Source: Actibacterium sp. 188UL27-1 (GTDB lineage Bacteria; Pseudomonadota; Alphaproteobacteria; Rhodobacterales; Rhodobacteraceae). Taken from it: a stretch of DNA of 64,000 nt. The notes under the pieces were generated by a model. The model searched no databases, had not been told where the DNA came from, and saw only the letters and a list, made by a program, of their open reading frames with translations. The stretch covers positions 179,242-243,241 of the forward strand of contig NZ_JAFEUL010000005.1 of assembly GCF_016901225.1 (NCBI RefSeq), given 5' to 3'. This document shows positions 8,425 through 17,790 of the stretch, one piece after another (position 1 is the first letter of the stretch; the number at the start of each line of letters is the position of its first letter). The position numbers and the translations under genes are program-made.

Positions 8425-9438
8425 CTACTCCACCAAGTTCGGGTCGCTTTGTCTCAAAAGCTTTTGTCCAGTATCGAAAGAGGTTCGCCACGCCTCGGGC
8501 ACATGTTCTTGGAACCGTTCAAACATGTATTCGTAGGTCGGTGTCAATGCGGCATAGGCGGCACGCATCATCGCCTCTGTCCCCACCGTTTCTGCGATAC
8601 CGCTGACATGTTTCCGGGTCCCGAACGCCGCCTCGATGCGATCAATACCAATATGCGCCGCGATCTTGGCCATGCTTTCTTCGTTGAACAGGTTCTCATA
8701 GAATAAATAGAGGATTTGATCGGCGGGAACAGCGCGTTCGAGTGCGCGAATTGTCCGGTCATATCGGCTGCGCAGGATATCTGCGCTGACCTCCGGCTCA
8801 TCGATCGCTTGCGCCAGCAACTGCTCAGCGGCGGCTGCACCCCCCAACCGTTCGCCGACAGAATGGTGCGAGCGTTGCTTGACCCCAGAGACGAGCCGCT
8901 CAACAGGATCCCGCATGATGAACAGAAACCGTGTATTGGGATGGAGCGCTGCCATTTCTGCAAATGTCCGGCCGGACACGCGCGTATAGGCAGGCGTAAT
9001 GTCCGCAACAACCGGTTGGCCCTTCCGCCCGATCACAAGGGATTTCGCGTAGTAGCTGTGATCAAGCGGCCCAGATAGCAGGGCGCTCCAGCGGGTCATC
9101 ATCAGGTGGATCGCACGACCGAAATGCCGCGACAGCTGCTGCAATCGTATGTGACGCCGCCGCAGGATCCTGGTCGCCGGTCCCAGGGGCAACCCATAGA
9201 GGGCAACATAGGGGGACCGGACACTGTTCCAGTAATGATGCTCTTTGACAGCAAAATGCACCTTGCCCGTGTTCAGAAGCTGCTGTTGAAGCCAGGTTGT
9301 CCCGCAGCGTTGGCCGCCGATGCCAATCAACAAGCAATCAACATCCTGCAGATGTTGACGCGCTACGGGATCGGCTGGAACGTCAGCCATCAACTCGTTT
9401 GACTGAAACAAACCCTGGTCAAGCTCCTTCGGGGTCAT
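8425..9438 (-). CDS. Sulfotransferase family protein
   Basis: The 337-residue product has the PAPS-binding loop GGQRCGTTWLQQQL near residue 42, like the P-loop of sulfotransferases. A second phosphate-binding segment, FIMRDPVERLVSGVKQ, has the conserved Arg-Asp-Pro. It would transfer sulfuryl from PAPS to a carbohydrate or other small acceptor that cannot be identified. ATG 9438 is chosen over GTG 9462 because AAGGAG lies just upstream. It is out of place inside the nuo operon and appears to be a later insertion that kept the transcription unit intact. Confidence 0.85.
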   Translation of the reverse strand: MTPKELDQGLFQSNELMADVPADPVARQHLQDVDCLLIGIGGQRCGTTWLQQQLLNTGKVHFAVKEHHYWNSVRSPYVALYGLPLGPATRILRRRHIRLQQLSRHFGRAIHLMMTRWSALLSGPLDHSYYAKSLVIGRKGQPVVADITPAYTRVSGRTFAEMAALHPNTRFLFIMRDPVERLVSGVKQRSHHSVGERLGGAAAAEQLLAQAIDEPEVSADILRSRYDRTIRALERAVPADQILYLFYENLFNEESMAKIAAHIGIDRIEAAFGTRKHVSGIAETVGTEAMMRAAYAALTPTYEYMFERFQEHVPEAWRTSFDTGQKLLRQSDPNLVE

Positions 9439-9483
9439 GGCGTCTCCTTTTCGCCTGCTCACCCACCGGTTGACTGAAACTGA

Positions 9484-9666
9484 TCAGGTGTCGATACCAG
9501 GGATCTTCAACTCATCCCTAAACGCCATCACGTATAGCAGCAAGATCACGCCAAATGGAATGACCGCGATAAGCGACGCTGGAGCAGGAAGGCGGTATCG
9601 CGGCAACAGGACCCATAAAGGGAAAACAGTGATCGCCGATATGACAAGCCACCATAGGACGGCCAT
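9484..9666 (-). CDS. Small membrane protein of unknown function
   Basis: The 60-residue product has two hydrophobic segments (about 3-21 and 28-48) and a polar C-terminus. Its start overlaps the nuoC stop by one base (TGATG), strong evidence of translation with nuoC. Nothing in the sequence points to a function. Confidence 0.55.
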   Translation of the reverse strand: MAVLWWLVISAITVFPLWVLLPRYRLPAPASLIAVIPFGVILLLYVMAFRDELKIPGIDT

Positions 9667-10274
9667 CAGCCTTTTGCCTCGGCCTTATCATCACCGGGCA
9701 AGATATATTCCGCACCTTCCCATGGGCTCATGAAGTCAAACTGGCGATATTCCTGAACCAGGCTGACCGGTTCATAAACCACCCGCTTTTCGACCTCGTC
9801 ATACCGCACTTCGGTATAGCCGGTGGTGGGGAAATCCTTGCGCAACGGATAGCCGCGAAACCCGTAATCCGTGAGGATCCGCCGCAAATCCGGGTGCCCC
9901 TTGAACAGTAACCCGAACATGTCAAAGACTTCGCGTTCGAACCAATTGGCCGAGGGATGAACCTCGATGATCGAGGGAACCATATCCTCTTCGCGCACGG
10001 CCGCCCGCAGCCGGATGCGATGGTTCTGATACATCGACAGGAAATGGTAAACGACATCGAACCGTTTGTCCCGCTGGGGATAATCGACCGCCGTGATATC
10101 CACCAATGTGGAAAAGCGGCAGGCCGTATCCGTCTTCAGGAACTCACATAGACCGGGCAAGGAGGACGGGGCCACATCCACCGTCAATTCGCCATTCTCC
10201 ACGGCCCATGAAATGACGCAATCGGGGCGCTTGCCCTCTATATGCGTGCCAAGTTCGTTCAATGCGTCCGTCAA
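9666..10274 (-). CDS. nuoC: NADH-quinone oxidoreductase subunit C (30 kDa)
   Basis: NuoC is a peripheral-arm subunit that contacts NuoD. The 202-residue protein shows the family segments [19 protein letters not shown], the signature [20 protein letters not shown] and [19 protein letters not shown]. The start is TTG at 10274, three bases after the stop of the DUF2158-like gene, with no strong ribosome site, suggesting coupled translation. NuoC and NuoD are separate here, unlike the fused enterobacterial protein. Confidence 0.96.
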   Translation of the reverse strand: MTDALNELGTHIEGKRPDCVISWAVENGELTVDVAPSSLPGLCEFLKTDTACRFSTLVDITAVDYPQRDKRFDVVYHFLSMYQNHRIRLRAAVREEDMVPSIIEVHPSANWFEREVFDMFGLLFKGHPDLRRILTDYGFRGYPLRKDFPTTGYTEVRYDEVEKRVVYEPVSLVQEYRQFDFMSPWEGAEYILPGDDKAEAKG

Positions 10275-10277
10275 GGT

Positions 10278-11379
<1,102 letters not shown>

Positions 11380-11569
11380 GTCCGGCTCCTTTCATTGGCT
11401 GCTCTCGGGTCTAGCCCCCACCGCCAGCCCCGTCAACGCGCCCCGGTCCACCATTTGTCGCAGGTTTCATCCGGATAATCGTATGCGTAACTCCGCAACC
11501 AGATCCCGGGCCTTGGCAACCTGACGCGCCGACCGCCTGACCATACGGAGAGCACAGCAAGGAACAAGT
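11380..11569 (-). promoter_or_regulatory. Probable nuo operon promoter region
   Basis: These 190 bases precede nuoA and follow a decayed gene. No coding sequence was recognised. The nuoA ribosome-binding site AAAGGAG lies at the left edge. No clear -35/-10 pair or operator could be assigned by eye. Confidence 0.4.
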
Positions 11570-11765
11570 TCAGCGCATGGGCGCGGCTGGCATATCAGGG
11601 TGCCGCGAAGACAGACGTTCATGCATCATTTCAGGCGACAGAACATAGATCAGGGCCAGCGGTGTGCGGATCAGGGCGCAGGATCTTTTCGTCAATGGCC
11701 CAGACAAAGCTCTATGCGATCCACTCCTGAACTCGCTCCGAAACATCATAGCGCCGCCAGGTCAT
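11570..11765 (-). pseudogene. Decayed small gene downstream of the enoyl-CoA hydratase
   Basis: An ATG four bases after the hydratase stop opens a frame reading MTWRRYDVSERVQEWIA. It then meets a TAG at about 11712-11714 and resumes in frame as SFVWAIDEKILRPD. The protein-like reading then shifts frame to ALIYVLSPEMMHERLSS and ends at a TGA at 11570. The stop plus shift indicate a broken gene. I do not recognise the original protein. A chance frame cannot be excluded because the segments are short. Confidence 0.35.
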
Positions 11766-11768
11766 CGC

Positions 11769-12551
11769 CTAGGTCCTGACCCAGCACGCTTTGCGTTTGT
11801 CAAAGAACGCGCCCACGCCTTCGGGCGCTTCATCTCCTTCCCAGCACGCCACCAGCGCGTCAATGCTTTCGTCAATCGCGTCTGCATCGATGACCGGGCC
11901 AAGTCGCCGGGCCAGGGCCTTGGCCGCCGCCACTGCCCCCGGCGCGCAGGCCAGATAGGGCACAACCTCCGCCTCGACCGCCGCATCCAAACCGTCCGTC
12001 GCCACAACCTGCGCCACCAAATCCAACCGCTGCGCCTCCAGCGCCCCGAACACCCGGCCCGACATGAAAACGCGCCGCGCGCGCCCCTCCCCCATCCGGG
12101 CCAGCACATAGGGCCCGATCGTGGCGGGGATCAAACCCAGCCGCGTCTCGGTCAGCGCAAATTTCGCGCCCTCCACGGCCACAACCACATCGCAGACTGC
12201 CATCAAGCCGATGCCACCGCCAAATGCATTGCCCTGCACCCGGCCCACAACAGGCTTGGGCAACTCATTCCACTCCCCCAACATGGCCGCCAAAGCCCTC
12301 GCCCCCTCCGCCCGGGTCGCGGCATCCGCCGCCATCTGCGCCTGCATCCAGCCCAGATCACCACCAGCGCAAAAACTGCGCCCGGCCCCGGTCAACACCA
12401 CAACCCGCACGGCACTGTCTGCCGCCAGCCGATCCGCGAGCTGGTGCAATTCGGCAATCATCTCGGCCGACATGGCATTGTGCTTTTCTGCCCGCGACAG
12501 AACAACCAACGCCACCCCACGACCATCGACCGAAACCTCAACAAGCGCCAT
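11769..12551 (-). CDS. liuC: Enoyl-CoA hydratase family protein, probable methylglutaconyl-CoA hydratase
   Basis: The 260-residue crotonase-fold protein would hydrate 3-methylglutaconyl-CoA to HMG-CoA in leucine breakdown. The oxyanion-hole segments are LSRAEKHNAMSAEM with GRSFCAGGDLGWM, and GNAFGGGIGLMAVCDVV. The second catalytic acid is expected in FALTETRLGLIPATI, where Glu-Thr-Arg-Leu-Gly is typical of this hydratase. It lies directly after HMG-CoA lyase, whose substrate it makes, which supports this role over a generic enoyl-CoA hydratase. Confidence 0.88.
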   Translation of the reverse strand: MALVEVSVDGRGVALVVLSRAEKHNAMSAEMIAELHQLADRLAADSAVRVVVLTGAGRSFCAGGDLGWMQAQMAADAATRAEGARALAAMLGEWNELPKPVVGRVQGNAFGGGIGLMAVCDVVVAVEGAKFALTETRLGLIPATIGPYVLARMGEGRARRVFMSGRVFGALEAQRLDLVAQVVATDGLDAAVEAEVVPYLACAPGAVAAAKALARRLGPVIDADAIDESIDALVACWEGDEAPEGVGAFFDKRKACWVRT

Positions 12552-12554
12552 GAA

Positions 12555-12592
12555 CCCACTTTCTTATTGTCAGAAATACTCTCGCCGAAGGC
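12555..12592 (-). repeat. 38-bp intergenic repeat, copy A
   Basis: This minus-strand sequence, with core GAGTATTT and the tail GACAATAAGAAAGTGGG, matches 33132-33169 on the plus strand at 34 of 38 bases. It fills the gap between HMG-CoA lyase and the hydratase and ends two bases before the hydratase start codon. It appears to be a dispersed intergenic element. Confidence 0.7.
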
Positions 12593-12601
12593 ACGATATC
12601 C

Positions 12602-13462
12602 TCACGCCACCGCCCGCAGCCCGCGGGCCATCTCGGCGGCGCGCAACACTGCCGCCCGGTCCAACCCGGTCTCAAATCCCAACGCGACCATCCGGTCCAG
12701 AACAACTTCCGTAGCCACATTGCCCGCCGCCCCCGGCGCGTAGGGGCAGCCGCCAAGTCCGCCGACCGCCGCATCAAAGACACGCAAACCACGGGCCAGG
12801 GAGATCTCGATATTCTCCAGGGCCCGCCCATCCGTGTCATGGAAATGACCGGCCAGCGCCGCCACCGGCACCACGTCAAGAACAGCCGCCAACATGGCAT
12901 CTACCCGCTCCGGCACACCCTTACCAATCGTATCACCCAGGGAGATCTCGGCGCAGCCCATCGCGAACAACCGCTCGGCCACCCGCGCCACCGCTCGCGG
13001 CTCAACGGGTCCGTCATAGGGGCAATCGGTGACACAACTGACATAGCCACGCACCGGCACATCATCTGCCACAGCGGCCTCCACCAAAGGCGCAAATCGC
13101 GCGAAACTTTCCTCGATCGAACAGTTCAGGTTCGCCTTGCTGAACCCTTCGGAGGCCGCGCCGAACACCGCCACGCCATCGGCCCGCGCCGCCCGTGCGC
13201 TGCGATAGCCGCGCATATTCGGCGTCAAAACCCACAGGCCCAGCCCTGCGCGGCGGGTCACGCCCGCCATGACCGCAGCCCCATCGGCCATCTGCGGCAC
13301 CCATTTGGGGCTGACGAAACTCGCGGCTTCAATCCGGGCGAACCCGGCTTCCGCCAAAAGCTCGACCAAGGCGATCTTATCCGCCGTCGGAATAAAGCCG
13401 GCTTCATTTTGCAGACCATCGCGCGGCCCGACCTCAAAGATCTCGACCCGTTCGGCCATCAC
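12602..13462 (-). CDS. liuE: Hydroxymethylglutaryl-CoA lyase
   Basis: HMG-CoA lyase cleaves HMG-CoA to acetyl-CoA and acetoacetate, the last step of leucine degradation. The 286-residue TIM-barrel protein shows EVGPRDGLQNE near the N-terminus (Arg and Asp of the active site), SFVSPKWVPQMAD, the metal-site HFHDTDGRALEN, and the catalytic-cysteine loop GLGGCPYAPGAAGN. The start overlaps the GST stop by four bases, so translation is coupled. Confidence 0.95.
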   Translation of the reverse strand: MMAERVEIFEVGPRDGLQNEAGFIPTADKIALVELLAEAGFARIEAASFVSPKWVPQMADGAAVMAGVTRRAGLGLWVLTPNMRGYRSARAARADGVAVFGAASEGFSKANLNCSIEESFARFAPLVEAAVADDVPVRGYVSCVTDCPYDGPVEPRAVARVAERLFAMGCAEISLGDTIGKGVPERVDAMLAAVLDVVPVAALAGHFHDTDGRALENIEISLARGLRVFDAAVGGLGGCPYAPGAAGNVATEVVLDRMVALGFETGLDRAAVLRAAEMARGLRAVA

Positions 13463-14127
13463 GACGCCCCGGGGATCGGGTAGAAATCCTGAGCGTAGAA
13501 ATCCTGCACCCCGTCCCGCGCCTGTGCCGCCTGATAGGCCGCTCGTTCCGCAATCCGGTCCCGATACGCGGTGACACGCGGCAGCCCGTCCAGCCGCACG
13601 AAATACGGGGCAGCCATCAGATTAAAGCCCAGCATGACATCCGCAGCCGAAAATCCACTGGGCAGCAGATAATCCTGATCGCCCAACAGACCGTCAAGCG
13701 CCCGCAAGGTGGCCTCCAACCGGCGCGTGTTCAGCTTGATCACCACGGGGGAGGCCTGCGCCGGGTCGCGCAGAAAGACATGGTTCAGGTTCAACTGTTC
13801 GATCAGTGAACCCATCGTCTCCGCAAAATGGATGACCTCCAGATACCGCCCCCGCTCCGCATGACCGGGCGCGCGGTGAAATCCGGCCGCCTCCCGCGTC
13901 TCCGCCAGATACTGGATGATCGCCCCACTCTCGAACAAGGTCAGGTCATCGATCTCCAATGCAGGCACACGGCCCGCGGGCGTCTTGGCCAGCACGTCAG
14001 GTTTTTGCAAAGATCCGTCGCGGATGCTGTAGACCACGATCTCGGCTTCCAACCCCAACTCGGTCAACATCCAGAGCACCCGGAACGAGCGCGAGGCCGG
14101 CACGTGGTGCAACACGATTTCGCTCAT
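13459..14127 (-). CDS. Glutathione S-transferase family protein
   Basis: The 222-residue product has an N-terminal thioredoxin-like domain with the glutathione-binding segment GRVPALEIDDLTLFESGAI (Val-Pro and Glu-Ser) and an all-helical C-terminal domain. The Ser in PASRSFRV may be the catalytic residue. Substrate is unknown. It overlaps both neighbours by four bases in the leucine operon, so it may protect against reactive acyl-CoA by-products; that is inference. Confidence 0.88.
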   Translation of the reverse strand: MSEIVLHHVPASRSFRVLWMLTELGLEAEIVVYSIRDGSLQKPDVLAKTPAGRVPALEIDDLTLFESGAIIQYLAETREAAGFHRAPGHAERGRYLEVIHFAETMGSLIEQLNLNHVFLRDPAQASPVVIKLNTRRLEATLRALDGLLGDQDYLLPSGFSAADVMLGFNLMAAPYFVRLDGLPRVTAYRDRIAERAAYQAAQARDGVQDFYAQDFYPIPGAS

Positions 14128-16067
14128 GCGGCGTCCTCCTCGGCCAATCGCACCAGCGGCGTTCCGGCCTCAACCTGATCTCCGGCACCCACCAGTATCT
14201 CTGACACGGTGCCATCGCGGGCGGCGCGCAAGACATGTTCCATCTTCATCGCCTCCAGCACCGCCAATCGGTCCCCGGCAGCGACATGGGCGCCCACGGC
14301 CACGGCCACATCCCGCACCAATCCGGGCATCGGTGCAACGGTCAAACCGGCGCCAATCGCGCTGTCCTCCACCGGTGCCAACGGGTCGGGGATGGCAAAG
14401 ACATGGGTTTCCGCCCCAAACACGGTCACCTGCCGGTCGGTCACGCAGGCCGCGGGCATCGCGGCACCGTCCAGGGCCCACCCCCCGACACCACGCCGCG
14501 CCTCGACCATCGCATCGCCCACCCGGATCTCAAAGTGATCGGGGGCAAGGATCCGCACGGCAACCTCCGCCTCGATCCCCAGATCGACCCGCCGCCAAGG
14601 CGCCTCCCACAGGGTGAATCCCAGATCCCAACCGGCAGCCCGGTCCAACCCGGTCAGGGCCAGTGCCGCGGCGGCGATGGTGGTCTGCGCCGGATCCACT
14701 GCCACCGACAGCGCCGTAATCTCCCGCCCGATCAACCCGGTATCGACATCGCCTGCGGCAAAGCCACCCTGGCGCGCCAACCGCCCCAGAAAGCCCAGAT
14801 TGGTGACCAACCCTGCCACTTGGGTCCCGGCCAGCCCCTGGCAAAGTCGCCGCAATGCCACGGCCCGGTCCGGCCCCTCGACAATCACCTTCGCGATCAT
14901 CGGGTCATACCACGGGCTGATCACATCGCCCGACCGCACGCCGGTATCGGCCCGCACCCCACCGGGAAACTGCAAATGATCCAGCCGCCCCGTCGCGGGC
15001 AGAAACCCCGCTGGCACATCCTCCGCATAAAGGCGCGCCTCAAAGGCATGGCCACGCAACGGGATGTCGTCTTGCGCCAAGGGCAACGGCTCTCCTGCGG
15101 CCACACGCAACTGCCATCCGACCAGATCAACCCCGGTAATGGCTTCGGTCACCGGATGCTCGACCTGCAGGCGGGTATTCATCTCCATGAACCAGAACCC
15201 GTCGGGGCGCAGTCCCCCCGCGCCGTCCACGATGAACTCGATCGTCCCGGCCCCCTGATAGCCGATGGCCTCCGCCGCGCGCACGGCCGCCTGCCCCATC
15301 GCCGCGCGCACCTCTGCGGTCATGCCCGGTGCAGGTGCCTCCTCGATCACCTTCTGATGCCGCCGCTGGAGCGAGCAATCCCGCTCATAAAGATGCACCA
15401 CGTTGCCATGGGCATCGCCAAAGACCTGCATCTCGATATGGCGGGGCTGCTGGATGTATTTCTCCACCAGCACATCGGCATTGCCAAACGCCGCCAGCGC
15501 CTCCGCCCGGGCCGAAGCCAGAGCTTCGGCAAAACCCGCCGCCCCATCGACGATCCGCATCCCCTTGCCACCGCCACCGGCCACCGCCTTGATGATGACG
15601 GGATAACCGATGCCCGCCGCCTCTGCCGCCAACAGGTCATCACCCTGATCGGCACCGTGATAGCCTGGCACGACCGGCACGCCCGCCGCCACCATCCGCG
15701 CCTTGGCGGCATCTTTCAGACCCATCGCCCGGATCGCCGCCGCAGACGGCCCGACAAAGATCAAACCCGCCGCGTCGCAGGCCTCTACGAAATCCGGGTT
15801 CTCTGACAAAAAACCATATCCGGGATGCACCGCCTGCGCCCCCGTGGCCTGCGCCGCCGCGATGATCGCATCGCCCCGCAGATAGCTGTCCGCCGGGGCT
15901 GGCCCTCCGATACACACGGCCTGATCCGCCATCGCGACATGCATCGCACCCGCATCAGCCTCGGAATAGACAGCCACGCAGCGCAGCCCCATGGCCTGGG
16001 CCGTGCGCATGATCCGGCAGGCAATCTCCCCCCGGTTGGCAATGAGCAGGGTATCAAATGAGCTCAC
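14124..16067 (-). CDS. liuD: Methylcrotonyl-CoA carboxylase, biotin-carrying alpha subunit
   Basis: This subunit carboxylates its own biotin using ATP and bicarbonate. The 647-residue protein has a biotin carboxylase domain (IANRGEIACRI at the start, the ATP-grasp loop KAVAGGGGKGMRIV, and EMNTRLQVEHPVTE), then a BT domain, and a biotinyl domain with EAMKMEH, the biotin lysine being about residue 608. The start is GTG at 16067, overlapping the upstream stop by four bases. Context with the beta subunit, HMG-CoA lyase and hydratase points to methylcrotonyl-CoA rather than propionyl-CoA. Confidence 0.95.
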   Translation of the reverse strand: MSSFDTLLIANRGEIACRIMRTAQAMGLRCVAVYSEADAGAMHVAMADQAVCIGGPAPADSYLRGDAIIAAAQATGAQAVHPGYGFLSENPDFVEACDAAGLIFVGPSAAAIRAMGLKDAAKARMVAAGVPVVPGYHGADQGDDLLAAEAAGIGYPVIIKAVAGGGGKGMRIVDGAAGFAEALASARAEALAAFGNADVLVEKYIQQPRHIEMQVFGDAHGNVVHLYERDCSLQRRHQKVIEEAPAPGMTAEVRAAMGQAAVRAAEAIGYQGAGTIEFIVDGAGGLRPDGFWFMEMNTRLQVEHPVTEAITGVDLVGWQLRVAAGEPLPLAQDDIPLRGHAFEARLYAEDVPAGFLPATGRLDHLQFPGGVRADTGVRSGDVISPWYDPMIAKVIVEGPDRAVALRRLCQGLAGTQVAGLVTNLGFLGRLARQGGFAAGDVDTGLIGREITALSVAVDPAQTTIAAAALALTGLDRAAGWDLGFTLWEAPWRRVDLGIEAEVAVRILAPDHFEIRVGDAMVEARRGVGGWALDGAAMPAACVTDRQVTVFGAETHVFAIPDPLAPVEDSAIGAGLTVAPMPGLVRDVAVAVGAHVAAGDRLAVLEAMKMEHVLRAARDGTVSEILVGAGDQVEAGTPLVRLAEEDAA

Positions 16068-16246
16068 GAACAGGCCTCCGCCTCTTTGTCGTTCCGTTCA
16101 GGATGCCAGCGCGACAAAGGCAGGCAACCCTCTTCCAAATCTGCATCAAAATCGCGGTCAATCCGGGTCACCGACACCGCCGCCCGTTCGACATCAAGCC
16201 CCAAAACACGCTTTGCAGGCCATGCAGTCGGGTCAAACCTGCTCAT
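16064..16246 (-). CDS. 60-residue protein between the carboxylase subunits
   Basis: A 60-residue acidic protein begins at ATG 16246 with a strong AGGAGGT six bases upstream. It overlaps the membrane-protein stop before it and the carboxylase GTG after it, each by four bases. It reads MSRFDPTAWPAKRVLG and is rich in Asp, Arg and Glu, with no membrane segment. The family is not recognised. The ribosome site and double overlap make it likely real despite its size. Confidence 0.55.
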   Translation of the reverse strand: MSRFDPTAWPAKRVLGLDVERAAVSVTRIDRDFDADLEEGCLPLSRWHPERNDKEAEACS

Positions 16247-16998
16247 GGTCCGACCTCCTGTCGCAAGCGCTCGAACCGCCAGCGATACACCAGATTGGGC
16301 CGCACCCCATCCGCCCAATAGATCAAAAGCGGGAACGAGAACGGGAGGCTGACCCCCAACAGGATCAGGGTCATGCCATAGGCGACCGGCCACCGCAAAA
16401 GCAGCGCCACAAAGGTCAGTTCGGCAAACATCGCCGCAATCCACCAGGTCCAGCCAAAGCGCCAGAAATCATCGGCGACAGCCGCCAGGGTATATCCGGC
16501 GGCCAACAGCGCCACCCAGGCAATGACCAGCCAAACTGCGCCAAACCGCGCGGCGGCGGGATGGGATCGGGCAAATTCAGGGCCAACGTACACCCATTCC
16601 CAACCGATGGTCCCGCGACCCCGGCTGGCCAGGGCGACCGCGCGCCCCCAGCCCCATACCAACCCGATGCGGGCCGCCAAAACGGTCAAGCCGATGGTCC
16701 CCATGGCAATGCCCACCAATGCCAGAACCGGCCAATTCGGAACGAACGGCACTGCCAGCCCGACGATGAGACCGAACCACACCAGCAAAGACACCACCAG
16801 CACCGGGTACTTTGCCAGGGATCCCGTCACCAGTGTGAAGATCGCCCCGAAACACAGCAGCCAGAACACGCCTGCCCCCAGAACCGTGACATAGCCTTGG
16901 GCGATGAAGCCAAACATCAAGGCCGCCACAATCCCGTAGGGCGCTGAAAACAGGATCAGGCCAACCCAGAACAGGCTGTTCTTCTCGGCCCCCCTCAC
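16243..16998 (-). CDS. Integral membrane protein of unknown function
   Basis: The product is 251 residues with about seven hydrophobic segments spread along its length and a basic C-terminal tail (YRWRFERLRQEVGP). GTG at 16998 is chosen because it overlaps the preceding stop as GTGA. The longer reading to 17112 adds a proline-rich non-membrane stretch that overlaps the previous gene. No transporter signature is seen. Its place between the carboxylase subunits suggests only co-expression. Confidence 0.6.
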   Translation of the reverse strand: MRGAEKNSLFWVGLILFSAPYGIVAALMFGFIAQGYVTVLGAGVFWLLCFGAIFTLVTGSLAKYPVLVVSLLVWFGLIVGLAVPFVPNWPVLALVGIAMGTIGLTVLAARIGLVWGWGRAVALASRGRGTIGWEWVYVGPEFARSHPAAARFGAVWLVIAWVALLAAGYTLAAVADDFWRFGWTWWIAAMFAELTFVALLLRWPVAYGMTLILLGVSLPFSFPLLIYWADGVRPNLVYRWRFERLRQEVGP

Positions 16999-17225
16999 GA
17001 CAGATCCACCCGGTTCAGCCAGTTCGGCAAATCTCGCGCCGTCCGGCCCAGACCCCTGCCGCGTCGGTGAACGGCCCGGGTCGGGATCGCAGGGTAAGCC
17101 ACGCCATGGCATCGCTTCCCCGTTCCACAGTCACCGCCCGGCAGAAACCGATTGACAGCAGTCGCAAGGACATCCGCCCCAAGCGTCGCAATATCCGCGC
17201 GCAGCATCTTGACCACCGCAGTCAT
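16995..17225 (-). CDS. Small ORF, possibly a truncated macro-domain remnant
   Basis: A 76-residue frame begins VVKMLRADIATLGADVLATA, which resembles the start of a macro domain (Asp-Ile-Thr, then Asp-x-Ile-Val-Asn-Ala-Asn). A Leu-Pro-Gly-Gly loop follows, but then it diverges into Arg-rich sequence with none of the later macro motifs. Its start overlaps a 25-residue frame beginning after the ASCH gene, and its stop overlaps the next GTG, as in a coupled operon. It may be a broken gene that still couples translation. Confidence 0.35.
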   Translation of the reverse strand: MTAVVKMLRADIATLGADVLATAVNRFLPGGDCGTGKRCHGVAYPAIPTRAVHRRGRGLGRTARDLPNWLNRVDLS

Positions 17226-17309
17226 GAATGCGCCACGCCTCGCACAGCCTTCAACGACCGCCATGACCCATGTGCCGGGCTCTTCAGGCGCACGCGCATA
17301 TCGTCAAGA

Positions 17310-17723
17310 TCATCCGCCGAGATCCTCCACCAATCGGAACCGCTCACAAACCACCACCATCTCTGGGTGCCATCCGCCATTGCGCTCAAAATACCTTTGA
17401 TGATCGCGCTGCCAGCCCTCCAGTGTGTCGTTCTCTCCCTCCGCCAAGGCGAAATCGGCATCGACATCACAAAACCGCCGCCGGGTAACCTTGACCGTCT
17501 CGATTACAAAAGCAGGGCTGCCATCCCAGTTCAGCGCAATGTCAAACCGCCCTATCGCTGGCATCGCCTCCCCGCCCGGGTCAAAGTCCCGCAAGGCACC
17601 GCAGGTCGCTGTCTTTTTGCCCGACCGCACCAGCGCGATCAGGTCATCGCACAACGCCTGACCATCGCCAAAAGTAAAGGTTTCGGCGCCCGGATATCGC
17701 GCTTTTACATCATCAAGCGTCAC
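17310..17723 (-). CDS. ASCH domain protein
   Basis: The 137-residue product has an ASCH (PUA-like, RNA-binding fold) layout. Its N-terminal Tyr-Pro-Gly-Ala-Glu-Thr-Phe-x-Phe-Gly-Asp is followed by the loop VRSGKKTATCGALRDF, in which Gly-Lys-Lys-Thr-Ala-Thr is the family signature. It ends in a TLEGWQRDHQRYF segment. GTG 17723 is used as start, since the extension to 17825 lies in an unrelated upstream stretch. Members are proposed to bind RNA or modified nucleosides; the role beside the carboxylase is unknown. Confidence 0.8.
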   Translation of the reverse strand: MTLDDVKARYPGAETFTFGDGQALCDDLIALVRSGKKTATCGALRDFDPGGEAMPAIGRFDIALNWDGSPAFVIETVKVTRRRFCDVDADFALAEGENDTLEGWQRDHQRYFERNGGWHPEMVVVCERFRLVEDLGG

Positions 17724-17790
17724 GGCGCGTGCCCTAGGGTAATGTGTCTGGCGTATGTATGGAATGTGTATGGGTTCTGCATCGAAATCA

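Noticed and set aside
11664..12743. 359-codon open frame on the plus strand
   Set aside because: It is antisense to the methylglutaconyl-CoA hydratase and HMG-CoA lyase, whose motifs are clear. Its product is rich in Arg, His and Pro, typical of the shadow of GC-rich genes.
14235..15806. 523-codon plus-strand frame
   Set aside because: It lies antisense to the biotin carboxylase subunit and has the His/Arg/Gly-rich look of a reverse-strand shadow, with no domain.
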